Shown here piece after piece: positions 53,361 to 63,907 of a stretch of 64,000 nucleotides of DNA; within the stretch, counting starts at the first letter, position 1; each line of letters opens with the position of its first letter. The translations under genes and the position numbers were made by a program. Under the pieces are notes generated by a model, which had not been told where the DNA came from, ran no database searches, and worked only from the letters and a program-made list of their open reading frames with translations. Source of the stretch: Puniceicoccaceae bacterium (GTDB lineage Bacteria > Verrucomicrobiota > Verrucomicrobiia > Opitutales > Coraliomargaritaceae); the NCBI GenBank assembly GCA_018402305.1, contig JAGYJE010000012.1, forward strand, positions 35,303 through 99,302. Direction: 5' to 3'.

Positions 53361-53657
53361 CTACCGGTATTTGTGCAGCAGTGCCTTGGGAATATGGCAA
53401 GGCTCGTCGGGGCATCGGGTCAGCCGGTCCTGGTGGGCGGCATCGCTTTTCACATAGTTGCTCAGGGGGCAGACCACCACGACGATGCGTTCACGATCCG
53501 GGCGGCCGGAGATATAAGCCTTCGCCTCTGCGAGATGCGCCGCTTCCAGGCTGTAAACACCTGTGCGATACTTCGGTCCGGCATCCGGCCCCTGCCAGTT
53601 GATCGAGTAGGGGTCTATGATTTCAAACGAATATTTCTCCCCGTGAATAGGAACTTG
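53361..53657 (-). pseudogene. Fragment of peptide-methionine (S)-sulfoxide reductase (MsrA-like C-terminal part)
   Basis: The minus strand has 98 open codons with no usable start codon at their head: YSFEIIDPYSINWQGPDAGP, KYRTGVYS, then SDAAHQDRLTRCPDEPCHIPK. These correspond to MsrA motifs such as NxQGPDxGxQYRS and the AExxHQxYLxxNPxxYCHI tail. The N-terminal GCFW active-site half is absent, and in-frame stops (TAG 53660-53658, and a TGA further up) block extension towards yajC. It is best read as a decayed remnant filling most of the 465-bp gap between the pseudouridine synthase gene and yajC. The plus-strand ORF over the same bases is a shadow. Confidence 0.6.
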
Positions 53658-53709
53658 CTATTTGGAGGCGAGTCCCTTTCCTTCAGCGGTTTTTCAACCT
53701 ACAAGCGTT

Positions 53710-54036
53710 ATGGCAATTCCCGAAATCTCATCTCTCCTCCCTCTGGCACAAGCGGCGCCCTCTGGTGGCGGCCTCGCTCAGTTCCTGCCAATCATACTCC
53801 TGTTCGTGGGTATGTGGTTTCTTATTATCGCGCCCCAGCGTAAGCGCCAAAAGGCACACGACCAAATGCTCAAAGCCTTGAAGACGGGCGACGAGATCGT
53901 GACCAGCGGGGGCATCTACGGCACCATCACCAATGTGAAGGACGACTGCTTCGTCGTCCGCATCGCCGACAACACAAAAATCGAGCTGGGCAAAGGCTTC
54001 GTGGCCAACAAGGTTCCTGCCAAGGCAGCTGAATAA
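53710..54036 (+). CDS. yajC: Preprotein translocase subunit YajC
   Basis: 108 residues from the ATG at 53710. One membrane helix (FLPIILLFVGMWFLIIAP) is followed by QRKRQKAHDQMLKALKTGDE and IVTSGGIYGTITNVKDD, the YajC signature. It joins SecDF in the accessory export complex. It lies 65 bp before secDF, the usual gene order. Confidence 0.96.
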   Translation: MAIPEISSLLPLAQAAPSGGGLAQFLPIILLFVGMWFLIIAPQRKRQKAHDQMLKALKTGDEIVTSGGIYGTITNVKDDCFVVRIADNTKIELGKGFVANKVPAKAAE

Positions 54037-54101
54037 GCTGCAGTATTACCCATTTCAGCCCTTCCTCTTCCCTTCAACTCCAGCGCTCAGCCACTTGTCC
54101 C

Positions 54102-56642
54102 ATGTCCGGAAACATTCTTTGGAAATTCATCCTCACCGCACTCATCATCTTTTGGTGCGTGATGAGCATCACCCCTCTGCAGGATCGCCCTTTTGAGGAA
54201 TACATCGTGGCCCAAGCCACCGCAAACGAAGCCGAGTTTACCGACCTGATGGAGCAGGCAGCGGCTCGGGTTGAGGCGGAGGAGGCTCCCACGCTCTTCA
54301 TCGCACTGCGCGACCTTGGTGAAGAGGCGAATGTGGATTACGCGAAATTTTTCCCGCAGATCAACGTCGCCGATATCGCTAACCAAAATAAGCGGAATGA
54401 TATTTTGCTGAAGCACATCCTGCGCAAGGCACAGAGCCAGCTGCGTCTCGGGCTGGACCTGAAGGGCGGCGTCGGGGTGACGCTCATGATGGAGCCGTCG
54501 GAGTCCGTCAGCCAAGTCCAGCAGGCCGAGCAGTTACAGAACGCCATCGATATCATGGCAGACCGTCTGGATGGCATGGGTGTGGCCGAGCCGGTCATCC
54601 GCGCCCGTGGCGATAACGCGATTGAAATCCAGCTGGCAGGCCTGTCCACCAAGGATAATCCCGAGGTCATCGATGCGGTGAAAAAACCCGCGCGCTTGGA
54701 ATTTCGCCGGGTCCACCCGGAGCTGCGACCGGATTCCACGCCCACCAATCAATATCCTGTCGGCTACGAGGTATTGGCTGAAGAGGTCGAAGACCCACAA
54801 AGTGGGGAAGTCTTTGAGCGCCGCTACTTCGTTAAGCTCATTCCCGAGGCAACGGGCGAGATCATCGCCGATGCCTTCGCCTCGCAAACGCAGGCCGGTG
54901 GCTTCCAGATCAATCTGGAGATGACGGGCGATGGCGCCGCCATTCTCCGCAACGTGACCGAGCGCATGGTCGGCGAGCCCCTCGCCATCGTTCTCGACGG
55001 CAAACTCTACTCGGCACCGACGATCAACGACGTCTTGAGCAGCCGCGCGCAAATTACCGGAAGCTTCTCGCAACGCGAAGCCATCGAGCTGGCCAATGTT
55101 TTGAACAACCCCCTCGCGGTTGAGCTGCGGGTCGACGAGATGTATGAGGTTGGGCCAACTATGGCGAAAAGCGCTCAAGAGAGCTCAATCAACGCCGCGA
55201 AGTGGGGTGCTTCGCTCGTCGTTGGATTCATGATTATTTACTATTTCTTCGGCGGGATCGTAGCCGTTATTTCGGCGGTCATCAATGTGATCATCGTGCT
55301 CGGGGTCCTGGCCAGCCTGGGGGCGACGCTCACACTGCCGGGTGTAGCCGCTTTGCTCCTCACTCTTGGCATGGGCGTCGATGCAAACATTCTGATTTTT
55401 GAGCGACTGCGCGAAGAACTCCGTGCCGGTAAGAGTATCAAAAATGCCACGGCCGGTGCCTTCGATAAAGTGACTTCCACCATCGTGGACGCCAACGTCA
55501 CAACGCTCATCACAGCGACAATCCTGATTTGGCTGGGTACAGGTCCGGTCAAGGGCTTCGGTATCACGCTGGCGATCGGTATCTGTGCCTCGATTTTCTG
55601 TGCGCTGGTCGTCACCCGCTTCCTCGTCGATTTGCTGGTCCACCGGATGGGCGTCTCCAAGGTGCTCGGGCTGGAGCTTCTGGGCGAACGCAAGATCGAT
55701 TTCTTTAAATTCCGCAAGCCAGCCTTCGCGGCCTCCTGGCTCCTCGTGCTGGCCGGCGTCATTAGCATCGCGGTGCACCATGACAATATCCTCGGCAAAG
55801 ATTTCACCGGGGGGGATGAAATGACCGTCGACTACATTGAGCGTGTTGAAGCGGATGCCATCATGCGGGTGATCAATGAGCAGGATCTGGGCGACGTCAC
55901 CGTCCTTTACCAAAGCCTCATCGGCGAGGACCGCGAAGTACTCAAGCTGCAAACACCTTTTGACCAGGCGCGTCCAACGCTCGACATTCTGCGAAGCGCC
56001 TTCCCGAATGCCGGATTCGAGGAGGCGGGGATCAACCAGATAGGTGCTTCGGTTTCCAAGACGATTCAATGGAATGCGCTCATTTCCGTGCTCTGCGCCC
56101 TTGGCGGCATTTTGCTCTACGTGGCGCTGCGTTTCGAAGTGGGCTACGGCGTGGGCGCGGTCATTGCCACGGTGCACGACGTGCTCATGACGGTCGGGAT
56201 TTTTGTCCTTTTCGGCCAATTTGATATTTTCGTCAGCGGGCAATTTTCCGCGCCCATGCTGGCTGCCATCCTTATGATCGTCGGTTACTCGATCAACGAT
56301 ACCATTGTGGTCTTTGACCGCATTCGTGAGGAGTTGGACCTGAATCCCGGCACGGATCTGCGCAACATTATCAACCAGTCGATCAGCCGCGTGTTTTCAC
56401 GGACTTTGCTGACCAGCATCACGACCTTGCTGGCGGCTGTTTCACTCTACGTCTTCGGCGCGGGTGTGATCAACGATCTCGCCTTTGTCTTTATTATTGG
56501 TATTTTGACGGGGACGTTCTCGTCGATTTTTATCGCAAGCCCCGTTTTCTACTGGTGGCACAAGGGAGATCGCCGTCACGTCGAAGAGCGCCAGCTCACG
56601 CCTAAGCGCTACGAGTGGGAAAGCCAAAAAGAAGAGGCTTAG
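54102..56642 (+). CDS. secDF: SecD-SecF fusion, protein-export membrane protein
   Basis: 846 residues. The SecD part has RLGLDLKGGVGVTLMME, ADRLDGMGVAEPVIRARGDN, the P1 head domain, and a six-helix block with LLTLGMGVDANILIFERLRE. The SecF part repeats the plan with GKDFTGGDEMTV, and VGYSINDTIVVFDRIRE in its helix block. A single chain replaces the two proteins of E. coli. It uses proton flow to pull exported proteins from SecYEG. Co-directional with yajC upstream and recJ 7 bp downstream. Confidence 0.97.
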   Translation: MSGNILWKFILTALIIFWCVMSITPLQDRPFEEYIVAQATANEAEFTDLMEQAAARVEAEEAPTLFIALRDLGEEANVDYAKFFPQINVADIANQNKRNDILLKHILRKAQSQLRLGLDLKGGVGVTLMMEPSESVSQVQQAEQLQNAIDIMADRLDGMGVAEPVIRARGDNAIEIQLAGLSTKDNPEVIDAVKKPARLEFRRVHPELRPDSTPTNQYPVGYEVLAEEVEDPQSGEVFERRYFVKLIPEATGEIIADAFASQTQAGGFQINLEMTGDGAAILRNVTERMVGEPLAIVLDGKLYSAPTINDVLSSRAQITGSFSQREAIELANVLNNPLAVELRVDEMYEVGPTMAKSAQESSINAAKWGASLVVGFMIIYYFFGGIVAVISAVINVIIVLGVLASLGATLTLPGVAALLLTLGMGVDANILIFERLREELRAGKSIKNATAGAFDKVTSTIVDANVTTLITATILIWLGTGPVKGFGITLAIGICASIFCALVVTRFLVDLLVHRMGVSKVLGLELLGERKIDFFKFRKPAFAASWLLVLAGVISIAVHHDNILGKDFTGGDEMTVDYIERVEADAIMRVINEQDLGDVTVLYQSLIGEDREVLKLQTPFDQARPTLDILRSAFPNAGFEEAGINQIGASVSKTIQWNALISVLCALGGILLYVALRFEVGYGVGAVIATVHDVLMTVGIFVLFGQFDIFVSGQFSAPMLAAILMIVGYSINDTIVVFDRIREELDLNPGTDLRNIINQSISRVFSRTLLTSITTLLAAVSLYVFGAGVINDLAFVFIIGILTGTFSSIFIASPVFYWWHKGDRRHVEERQLTPKRYEWESQKEEA

Positions 56643-56649
56643 CGGGTAG

Positions 56650-58368
56650 ATGCTCTGGAATACCATCGATATTGACGAGACGGCAGCCCGGAATCTGGCT
56701 GGGCGTCCCGGAGTGTCGAAGGTGTGCGCGCAGTTACTCGTGCAGCGGGGTATCGTGACTTCGGAAGCGGCGGAGGATTTCCTCCGTCCGCGTCTGGCTC
56801 AGTTGGATAATCCATTCGCCCTCAAAAATCTCGAAGCGGCAGTCAACCGGATCGAGCAGGCAATCGAGGCCAAGGAGTCGGTGGTCGTTTTTGGTGATTA
56901 CGATGTCGATGGGGTCACCAGCACGGTGCAGCTGGTCAGTTTCCTGCGCAGTTTGGAACTGGAGCCGCGCTTCTCCGTTCCCCGCCGTCTGGACGAGGGC
57001 TATGGCCTAAGCCGCGACGCGATTGACCGGATATTCGGTGGTGAAGTGCCGCAGCTCTTTATCGCCCTCGATTGCGGGACCAACGCACACGAGCCGATTG
57101 CCTATCTCCGCGAACTGGGTGTGGATGTGATCATCGTCGATCACCACCAGACGAAAACAGTCGCGCCGGAGGGCTGTATCTTCGTCAACCCTCACGTCAA
57201 TGATCCGGCGGATGCCCCTTGGCGTGACCTGTGCACCGCCGGGCTCGTTTTTAAACTGCTCCACGGCCTGCTTAAACACCGCCGGGAAGCGGAAGACCCG
57301 AGGGTCGAGGGCATTCAGCTCAAAGACTACCTCGACCTGGTGGCGATGGGCACGATTGCCGATCTCGTTCCCCTGCACAGAGAGAATCGCATCCTCTCCT
57401 GGTTCGGTCTGCGCCACCTGCGGGCTAACGGGCGCAGTGGTATCCGGGCACTGGCCGAGGTTTCGGGTATCGACAGCGGGCAGGAGATGGCCGGTGCGGA
57501 TATATCCTTCAAGATTGCCCCCCGAATCAATGCGAGCGGGCGCCTGGCCGATGCTGCACTCCCCATCGATTTGCTCCTGCAGGAGGACTACAGCATCTGC
57601 CGCGGGATCGCCCAGGAGTTGGATGGCATCAACAAAGAGCGCCAAAAAATTGAGCGGGGCATATCGAGGAAGGCGGAACTCCGCGCCGCCAGTGAGTTTG
57701 CCGACGAGCCAGGCATTGTTCTTTTTGGTGATGACTGGCACCCCGGCGTGGTGGGGATTGTGGCCAGTCGGGTGAGTCGCCATTTTCATAAGCCCTGCGT
57801 GATTCTGGGTGCTGAGGGCGACGATGCCAAGGGCTCCGGTCGCAGTGTTGCCTCTGTGAATCTGGTCGAGGTATTTCAGCGTTGTGCCCATTTGCTGGGC
57901 CACTGGGGCGGGCATCCAATGGCAGCCGGCGTTTCGCTGAAGGCCGTCGATGTGGACGCCTTCCGAGAGTGCTATCTTGAAGCCCTGAAAACGCTCTATC
58001 CGGGCGGACTTCCTGAGCCGACTCTACAAATCTCAGCCTGGCTTGAAGCGCAGGATCTGGGCGAGTCCCTCCTCGATGAATTGGATCGACTGCATCCCTT
58101 CGGCCAGGGTAACAGCGAGCCGGTTTTTGGCTTGCGCGGTCTGGCACTGGAAGAAGCGCCCCATGTCTTTGGAGAGGGGAATTTCCGCTTTCGCCTCCCT
58201 GCCAGCCATTCGAGTCGCCGGGGAATTGCGGGGATCGCCTGGCGGATGGGTGAGCCGCCGGTGGTCGGCCAAAAGGTCGATCTGGCCGTCCGCTTTGCCT
58301 GGAATTATTTCCGCGACAGTCGCTACCCGCAGGTCACGCTGGTCGATTGGAAGCCGGCAGAGGGCTAA
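56650..58368 (+). CDS. recJ: Single-strand DNA exonuclease RecJ
   Basis: 572 residues. DHH-superfamily motifs: VVFGDYDVDGVTST (Asp83, Asp85, Asp87), FIALDCGTNAHEPI, IIVDHHQT (Asp164-His166), then DHHA1 with GHWGGHPMAAGVSLKA, and a C-terminal OB-like domain. 5'-3' ssDNA exonuclease for recombination and mismatch repair. It begins 7 bp after secDF, so it probably shares its transcript. It converges with the Prc-like protease gene. Confidence 0.96.
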   Translation: MLWNTIDIDETAARNLAGRPGVSKVCAQLLVQRGIVTSEAAEDFLRPRLAQLDNPFALKNLEAAVNRIEQAIEAKESVVVFGDYDVDGVTSTVQLVSFLRSLELEPRFSVPRRLDEGYGLSRDAIDRIFGGEVPQLFIALDCGTNAHEPIAYLRELGVDVIIVDHHQTKTVAPEGCIFVNPHVNDPADAPWRDLCTAGLVFKLLHGLLKHRREAEDPRVEGIQLKDYLDLVAMGTIADLVPLHRENRILSWFGLRHLRANGRSGIRALAEVSGIDSGQEMAGADISFKIAPRINASGRLADAALPIDLLLQEDYSICRGIAQELDGINKERQKIERGISRKAELRAASEFADEPGIVLFGDDWHPGVVGIVASRVSRHFHKPCVILGAEGDDAKGSGRSVASVNLVEVFQRCAHLLGHWGGHPMAAGVSLKAVDVDAFRECYLEALKTLYPGGLPEPTLQISAWLEAQDLGESLLDELDRLHPFGQGNSEPVFGLRGLALEEAPHVFGEGNFRFRLPASHSSRRGIAGIAWRMGEPPVVGQKVDLAVRFAWNYFRDSRYPQVTLVDWKPAEG

Positions 58369-58420
58369 TCAGAGCCTGTAACTCGGGACTATCCTGGTTT
58401 GAAACATCCCGAAGCAAGCA

Positions 58421-60781
58421 TCATTTCATGGCCGCGGTAGCGTGTTCGGGCGCTTTGATCAGGTGAACCCAGTCTGCCATGATGCGGGCACTTTCGCGCA
58501 GGTAGATATCGAAGGCAGGCTCTTCGTCTTCTTCGACGGCGACCTCGGGCGCGGCTTCATCATCGTCGGCCGATTGGGCGAGGTTTTTCTTCGACTGTGC
58601 TTCCTGCTCCTCAGTGACCTTTAAGATGAAAGATTTCATCGCGTAGTCCTCTTCGCTCAGGGCTTCGTAGGCATCGTCGAGTTCATCGATGTAAGCCTGC
58701 TCGGTTATTTTACGCTGGATGCGCTTCTCCAGATGGATCGAAACCTCCTTCTCTTCAAAGCGCTGGCGCCGCCACTCAATCTGCTCTTTCAGAAAACGAA
58801 ATTCCTCAAGAGCACTACGCCGCGCCTCGCTCGATTCAGCTAGCCGCGCGATCAGAGCGGGATCCTCCGGACTGTCGACGTCCAGTTTGTTCCAGTCGTT
58901 AACCCAGTCGATCTTGTCGATCTTGCCCCATGGCAAGGCGTGGGGCAGGTCATCCTCGCCGATCGGCAGAAACTCGTTGACGGAGGGTAGCGCGATGTCC
59001 GAGGGAACACCCAGAACCTGAGTCGAGCTGCCGCCGGGCAGATAAAATTGCTTGATAGTTATTTTTGAAGCAACGGGCCGTGCTTTGGGTTGCTGTGAAC
59101 TGAGAAAGGAGAATGCGGAGCGGTTGTTCATGTGGTAAACTTCCTGCACCGTGCCTTTGCCGTGTGTGGAGCTGTTGCCCACGATGAGCGCGCGCCCATG
59201 GTCCTGCAGAGCGCCGGCCACGATCTCGGAGGCCGATGCGCTGAAGCGGGAGGTCAGCACGATGAGCGGCCCCTCCCAAAGCATGCTGGGGTCGCGGTCT
59301 GAGAGGACGTCCTTGCGCCCGGAACTGTCGCGAACCTGCACCACCGGACCAACCGGAATAAAAAGGCCCGCTACGCGAACGGCTTCGCTGAGGAGTCCGC
59401 CGCCATTCATACGAAGGTCAAGAACAAGACCTTCCGCACCGGCTTCGCGGAGCTTGTTGATCAGTTCCGTAACGTCGTCACTGGTCGTGGACAGCGTGCC
59501 ACCCGCCCCAATGTTGCCATAAAAGGAAGGCAGCTCAATCACGCCTACCGGGATGGTCTCGCCGGATTCGTTGGGCACTTCGATAAGCTTGGCGGAGGCC
59601 AGGTTGGCCGTGAGCTTTACCTCGTCGCGCACAATGGGTACGGTTTTGCGAACGGAGGGGTCGCTGGCATCGCCGGGGCGAATGAGCAAGCGGACGGTGG
59701 TTCCCTTCTCACCCTTGATTTTGCGCACAATGTAACGCAGCTGCATATCGACCACGTCTTCGAACTCTTCATCGCCCTGGGCCACCCCGAGGATTTGATC
59801 TTCCGGCCCAAGTAGACGCGAGCGTTCGGCAGGTCCGCCGGGCAGGATCTCCTTGATCGTGCAGATACCGTCGTCATCCTCAAGGAGCGCACCGATGCCA
59901 ACGAAGGAGTTTTGCACCGCAGAGTTGAAGCTTTCCAAGGTGTCTGAGGACAAAAACGAGGAGTGGGGGTCGAAGAGTTGCGTCATCGAGTTGATAAACG
60001 ACTCCTGAACCTCCGCGGCCTCCCGAGCCATCGTGAAACCGAGATTGCGCTCGTAGCGACGGCGTATCTTCTCCCGAGCTTCATCGAGTGTTTCAGCAAA
60101 GAAGGCCTCGTCTTCGAGTAAGCGCAGCAGTCGGGTTGGATCAAACGGCTCATCCTCGTCGGCTGTGTCGGGGTCAACCACGTCTGGATTCTCCATGTTG
60201 AGCGACGCGCTGCGTTCCTCCTCGTCTTCCGAAGCGAGTGAGAGCATCTCGTTCAGTAGCTCGTATTTCAGGCGGCGCTCCCAGAGGGCGTCGGCCTCTT
60301 CAGCACTGGCAGGCCATTCCGCTTCCCGCCGGTCAGTCTGAAAGGTCTCATCCGTCGTAAACGTAAAGTCCTGTTCCAGTCGCTTGTAGGCCCATTCGGT
60401 CCGTGCCTCGGCTTTAGCTTTAAAACTATCATAGATTTCAAAGGCCGCGTAGAGATTTCCCTTCTTTAAAAACGCCTCCATGGCCTCTGCGAAGCGAAAG
60501 ATGAACTCATCGACTTCCGGACGCGTAAAATGCATGCGGCTGTAGTCAAAAGACTTGATGTAGGCCTCCACCATTTCCTGGCCGTCCAGCTCCTGCATGC
60601 TGCCGCGTAGGTAGTGGCGGGCGTTGATGGTATTGACAACCCAACGCGTTTGGGAGGCCATTTCCTCGGAGGTGTCGAGTTTTGCGTTGGTCGAGATGAC
60701 GAAGGCAAAAGCCGCCGCAATGATGAGGGAGATTCGGAAAATTCGTTTATTCATACGTGCTTTGGAAGTTTTTTCGGCCAT
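58421..60781 (-). CDS. prc: Prc/Tsp-type C-terminal processing protease (S41)
   Basis: 786 residues from the ATG at 60781. A second ATG at 60754 starts directly at the signal peptide ([20 protein letters not shown]) and may be the true start. Then comes the N-terminal Prc domain ([15 protein letters not shown]), a PDZ domain ([20 protein letters not shown]) and the Ser/Lys protease core with [16 protein letters not shown] and [11 protein letters not shown] (around residues 513-545). The C-terminal Tsp-like domain is rich in charged helices. It degrades or trims periplasmic proteins. A long acidic insert lies between residues about 165 and 230. Followed upstream on the same strand by the rhomboid gene, 29 bp apart. 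Confidence 0.93.
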   Translation of the reverse strand: MAEKTSKARMNKRIFRISLIIAAAFAFVISTNAKLDTSEEMASQTRWVVNTINARHYLRGSMQELDGQEMVEAYIKSFDYSRMHFTRPEVDEFIFRFAEAMEAFLKKGNLYAAFEIYDSFKAKAEARTEWAYKRLEQDFTFTTDETFQTDRREAEWPASAEEADALWERRLKYELLNEMLSLASEDEEERSASLNMENPDVVDPDTADEDEPFDPTRLLRLLEDEAFFAETLDEAREKIRRRYERNLGFTMAREAAEVQESFINSMTQLFDPHSSFLSSDTLESFNSAVQNSFVGIGALLEDDDGICTIKEILPGGPAERSRLLGPEDQILGVAQGDEEFEDVVDMQLRYIVRKIKGEKGTTVRLLIRPGDASDPSVRKTVPIVRDEVKLTANLASAKLIEVPNESGETIPVGVIELPSFYGNIGAGGTLSTTSDDVTELINKLREAGAEGLVLDLRMNGGGLLSEAVRVAGLFIPVGPVVQVRDSSGRKDVLSDRDPSMLWEGPLIVLTSRFSASASEIVAGALQDHGRALIVGNSSTHGKGTVQEVYHMNNRSAFSFLSSQQPKARPVASKITIKQFYLPGGSSTQVLGVPSDIALPSVNEFLPIGEDDLPHALPWGKIDKIDWVNDWNKLDVDSPEDPALIARLAESSEARRSALEEFRFLKEQIEWRRQRFEEKEVSIHLEKRIQRKITEQAYIDELDDAYEALSEEDYAMKSFILKVTEEQEAQSKKNLAQSADDDEAAPEVAVEEDEEPAFDIYLRESARIMADWVHLIKAPEHATAAMK

Positions 60782-60810
60782 CGGAAATGCAAGGCGAGTT
60801 CAATTTGAGT

Positions 60811-61749
60811 TCAACTGCGGAGAATGTCCCTGGCCCGATCAAGGACTTCTTTCTCACTGTCAGTCAGCGAGCCGAAGCCGGATTCATTAATTTTATCGAG
60901 TATGCGGTCGACCTCATTTTGCAACTCCTCACGGTTGCTGCGGTTTACTTTGTAGCTAATGGGCACCTCAGCCTTTTTGCGGCGTTTAAACCATGCAGGC
61001 GGCTCGACTGCTGGGCTGGCCTCTCCGGCATTGAAAATTGGGACGGACCGGTTGTGAAAAAAACGGTAGTAAATGATCCCCGCAAAAAGCCCGCCGAGGT
61101 GGGCCGAGTGAGCCACCGGAGATTGGTTGGGTAGTTCGTAAAGAAGGATGCCTCCCGCGGAAATGATCAGGCTGCCCCAAAAGACCCACTTCGGCTTTAC
61201 GGTGAGCGGAATGATGAAAAATAAGAGCAAGGTGATGGGACGCTCGGGATACATTAGGCAGAAGAATGCCAAAATGGCCATGACCGAGGCGGATGCGCCC
61301 ACCATGGACTGGAAAACAAGGTCACCTCCGATTTGGCCGATCGCTGGGTCGTTTAAGTGAAAAAGAAGGTAGACCATCCCTCCTACGAGGGAACCCGCAA
61401 AGTAGAGCATGAGAAAACGGGTGCGCCCGAGCAGTGGCTCGACAATGCGCCCAATGAAAAAGAGCCCGAGCATGTTTCCCAATATATGAATAAAGCCAGT
61501 CGTATCGTGCAAAAAGGCATAGCTCAGAATCGTCCAAACCTTGAGCTCTTTGAAGTTATGACCACTCAAGGCGAACCAATCGGTGAGAAAACGGTTCTCC
61601 CGGCCTCCGGGACCCGGGACAAAGACGTTGAGCACTTGTTGCAGCACGAACACCGCCACTGTGATCACGATAAGCGTCGTCACTAGGGAAGTCTTTTGCG
61701 TCTCAGATCCGTAAGGGGATTGTCGCATGTAAGGGCGGTCATAAAGCAT
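60811..61749 (-). CDS. Rhomboid-family intramembrane serine protease
   Basis: 312 residues, about six membrane helices. Motifs: HILGNMLGLFFIG (helix 2 His/Asn), MVGASASVMAIL with the nucleophile Ser153 (GASA rather than GxSG), and AHSAHLGGLFAGI with the catalytic His217. After the last helix there is a cytoplasmic tail ending NEVDRILDKINESGFGSLT and EKEVLDRAR, a small helical module seen on many rhomboids of this phylum. ATG 61749 is used; ATG 61728 is equally possible. Probably co-transcribed with the Prc-like gene, so both are membrane/periplasmic proteolysis genes. Confidence 0.93.
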   Translation of the reverse strand: MLYDRPYMRQSPYGSETQKTSLVTTLIVITVAVFVLQQVLNVFVPGPGGRENRFLTDWFALSGHNFKELKVWTILSYAFLHDTTGFIHILGNMLGLFFIGRIVEPLLGRTRFLMLYFAGSLVGGMVYLLFHLNDPAIGQIGGDLVFQSMVGASASVMAILAFFCLMYPERPITLLLFFIIPLTVKPKWVFWGSLIISAGGILLYELPNQSPVAHSAHLGGLFAGIIYYRFFHNRSVPIFNAGEASPAVEPPAWFKRRKKAEVPISYKVNRSNREELQNEVDRILDKINESGFGSLTDSEKEVLDRARDILRS

Positions 61750-61879
61750 CTGGCGGCTGGCTAACTATTGGTGGATCATTAAAAGACCCTCACATTGCCC
61801 GCCTGTTCCCCTGGGGCAAGGTCGGAGATGACTTTCCTGGAAATTGGATGCCGCGCCGCACGGCTCTGCCGAATCCTAA

Positions 61880-63637
61880 ATGCCGCCGCTGCACCAACTC
61901 GGCGACTCGACAAACCGAGCAAAGCCCGCATTCTACACCCCAGTGAAACCATCACAGAAATCATCGCTCCGCTCTGTTTCAGTAGCCTGTATCCTCGCCT
62001 TCTTGATCAGTGTCTATCTGCACTCGGTGGAGGGAGCTTGGCGCACGCTTTGGCCCAGCGGGGTCGCTCTGGCAATGGTTCTCTTCTCAAGGAGCGCTTT
62101 TCTCGGTCTCCTTTGCGGTGCGGCCTGCGGGGCCGTGCTGCTCGCGGGGGACTCCGTTGCGGCCTTCGTAGCTCAGCTCATTGGGCAGCAGTTTTGGCCG
62201 ATCTTTGGCTCACCGTGGAAGTTGAGCGCGATGCTCTTTACGCTCATCCTTGGCGGCTTTGTCGCGCTGGTCGAGGCGGGTGGGGGGCTCCAGTCGCTGG
62301 TGCGGCGACTTCTCGGGGCAGGTCCGGCGTCACGTAAGCGCATGCAAAGCACAGTCTTTGGATTCGGGCTGCTGGTTTTTTTCGATGGTCTCGCGAATAC
62401 GATGCTGATCGGCCGGCTCCTCCGCTCGGCTGCGGATCGTTGCGCCGTCTCGCGGGAAAAGCTCGCTTATCTGGCAGATACAACGGGATCCGCCGTTGCT
62501 TGCCTCGCCTTTATTTCCACCTGGATCGCCTTCCAGCTCTCTATGATTCGGGAGGGCTTTGCACTTGCAGGTCATGAATCAGTCAGTGCCTATGGCTATT
62601 TCTTCAAGTCGCTGCCCGTTAACTTTTACTGCTGGTTTGCCTTGGCCATGGCGCTCGTTTGTGTTTTGCGTGAGTTCAATCCAGGCTCGATGGGACAGGC
62701 AGAGGCAAACGTTCAGACTCGAGCGAGAGAACAACCGAAGTCACCGCATCCCGATGCGCCCGATGGCGGTATTGACCTTGGAGACATCGTGAGATCCCAC
62801 TGGGCGTTCGCAATTGTTCCAATTGCGGTTCTGACCCTTTCGATTCCGCTCTTGAGTTATGCGCTCGGTGCCGAAACGCTCTTGCCCTTCAATCTGGAAA
62901 AATTCGCCGAGGCCTACGGCCGCGCAGAAAGCTTTGTGCCCCAAATATTAGTTGCCGCCAGCCTCTTGGCGTCCCTTGTAGCCGCTATAACCTACAGTTT
63001 TGGGCGCAGGCACTATTTCGCAAATAGTGCCGAGGATGCGGTGGCAATACAAGGTGTTGCGAGGGTCTTTTTTTCTGGGGTTCGGGATATCGCACGCCCT
63101 GTGCTGATCCTGGTTGCCGCATGGATGCTGGGTGCGGCGATCAGTCAGCTCGGCACCGCTGTCTGGCTGAGCAGTCAATTGGAGGGACAGCTGCCACCGG
63201 CTCTCCTGCCAGCGGGGATCTTTCTGCTGGGCGCTGCCATTTCTTTTGCCACAGGGACCTCATGGGGCACCATGGGCGTGCTGATGCCGCTCGCTATTCC
63301 GGTAATTTTTGGTCTGACCGAAGGTGGACCGGATGCTGAGCGTGATCGGCTTGTTGCGGCCGCAATTGGAGCGGTCTTCAGTGGAGCTGTTTTCGGCGAT
63401 CACTGTAGTCCTTTTTCCGATACAACCATTGTTGCCTCAATCGCTTCAGGAGTGGAGCCCTTTGATCATGTCCGCACGCAATTGCCATTCGCTTTGATCG
63501 CGGCCGGTGTGGCCCTGGTGTTTGGATTTATTCCGCTTGGACTGGGGGCACCCGCGGGAATCACCTTACTGCTTGGCTTTGCTGTTTTGTGGGTATTGCC
63601 CAGTTTCAAAGCCCACAGCCGGCGGCCTGTGCTTTAG
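61880..63637 (+). CDS. NhaC-type Na+/H+ antiporter family protein
   Basis: 585 residues with about 11-12 membrane segments. Family motifs: VFFDGLANTMLIGRLLR, YLADTTGSAVACLAF, FATGTSWGTMGVLMPLAIP and GAVFGDHCSPFSDTTIVAS. The ATG at 61880 gives a polar leader of about 30 residues; a GTG at 61943 would start just before the first membrane segment and may be real. It exchanges Na+ (or an organic ion such as malate/lactate in relatives) for H+. Divergent from the rhomboid gene. Suits a saline habitat. Confidence 0.88.
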   Translation: MPPLHQLGDSTNRAKPAFYTPVKPSQKSSLRSVSVACILAFLISVYLHSVEGAWRTLWPSGVALAMVLFSRSAFLGLLCGAACGAVLLAGDSVAAFVAQLIGQQFWPIFGSPWKLSAMLFTLILGGFVALVEAGGGLQSLVRRLLGAGPASRKRMQSTVFGFGLLVFFDGLANTMLIGRLLRSAADRCAVSREKLAYLADTTGSAVACLAFISTWIAFQLSMIREGFALAGHESVSAYGYFFKSLPVNFYCWFALAMALVCVLREFNPGSMGQAEANVQTRAREQPKSPHPDAPDGGIDLGDIVRSHWAFAIVPIAVLTLSIPLLSYALGAETLLPFNLEKFAEAYGRAESFVPQILVAASLLASLVAAITYSFGRRHYFANSAEDAVAIQGVARVFFSGVRDIARPVLILVAAWMLGAAISQLGTAVWLSSQLEGQLPPALLPAGIFLLGAAISFATGTSWGTMGVLMPLAIPVIFGLTEGGPDAERDRLVAAAIGAVFSGAVFGDHCSPFSDTTIVASIASGVEPFDHVRTQLPFALIAAGVALVFGFIPLGLGAPAGITLLLGFAVLWVLPSFKAHSRRPVL

Positions 63638-63907
63638 GATGACTGTCTGCCTCCGTGAAGCCGACAACGAGGGGGTGGCCCGGCAAAAGCTTCAGCCGAC
63701 TGTGCGACACTCAGTGCTTTGGATGTCGGGAGCCATCTGAGCCAGACGGGGGCTGGCCAAGAGGATGTTATTACATCACCGCTAACTTAGATGATGGCGT
63801 AAATGCATATCAATAGCAGATATGTATAGTCCGTATAGAACAGATATTTATAACCTGGATATAAATTTTAGGCTTGACGGCCATTTAGTTTGTTGAATAG
63901 TTGGGGT
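63638..63907 (+). other. AT-rich intergenic region before the second RAYT gene
   Basis: No gene is supported here; a plus-strand ORF at its left end is a shadow of the antiporter gene. Bases 63780-63870 are clearly more A/T-rich than the neighbours and hold several ATAT/TATA direct repeats. TTGACG at 63874 lies 34 bases before the RAYT ATG, as it does for the RAYT gene at 32017. No clear REP hairpin was identified. Confidence 0.5.

Noticed and set aside
53268..53843. Plus-strand ORF of 191 codons between the pseudouridine synthase and yajC
   Set aside because: It runs into yajC in another frame and lies opposite the msrA fragment; its sequence is not protein-like.
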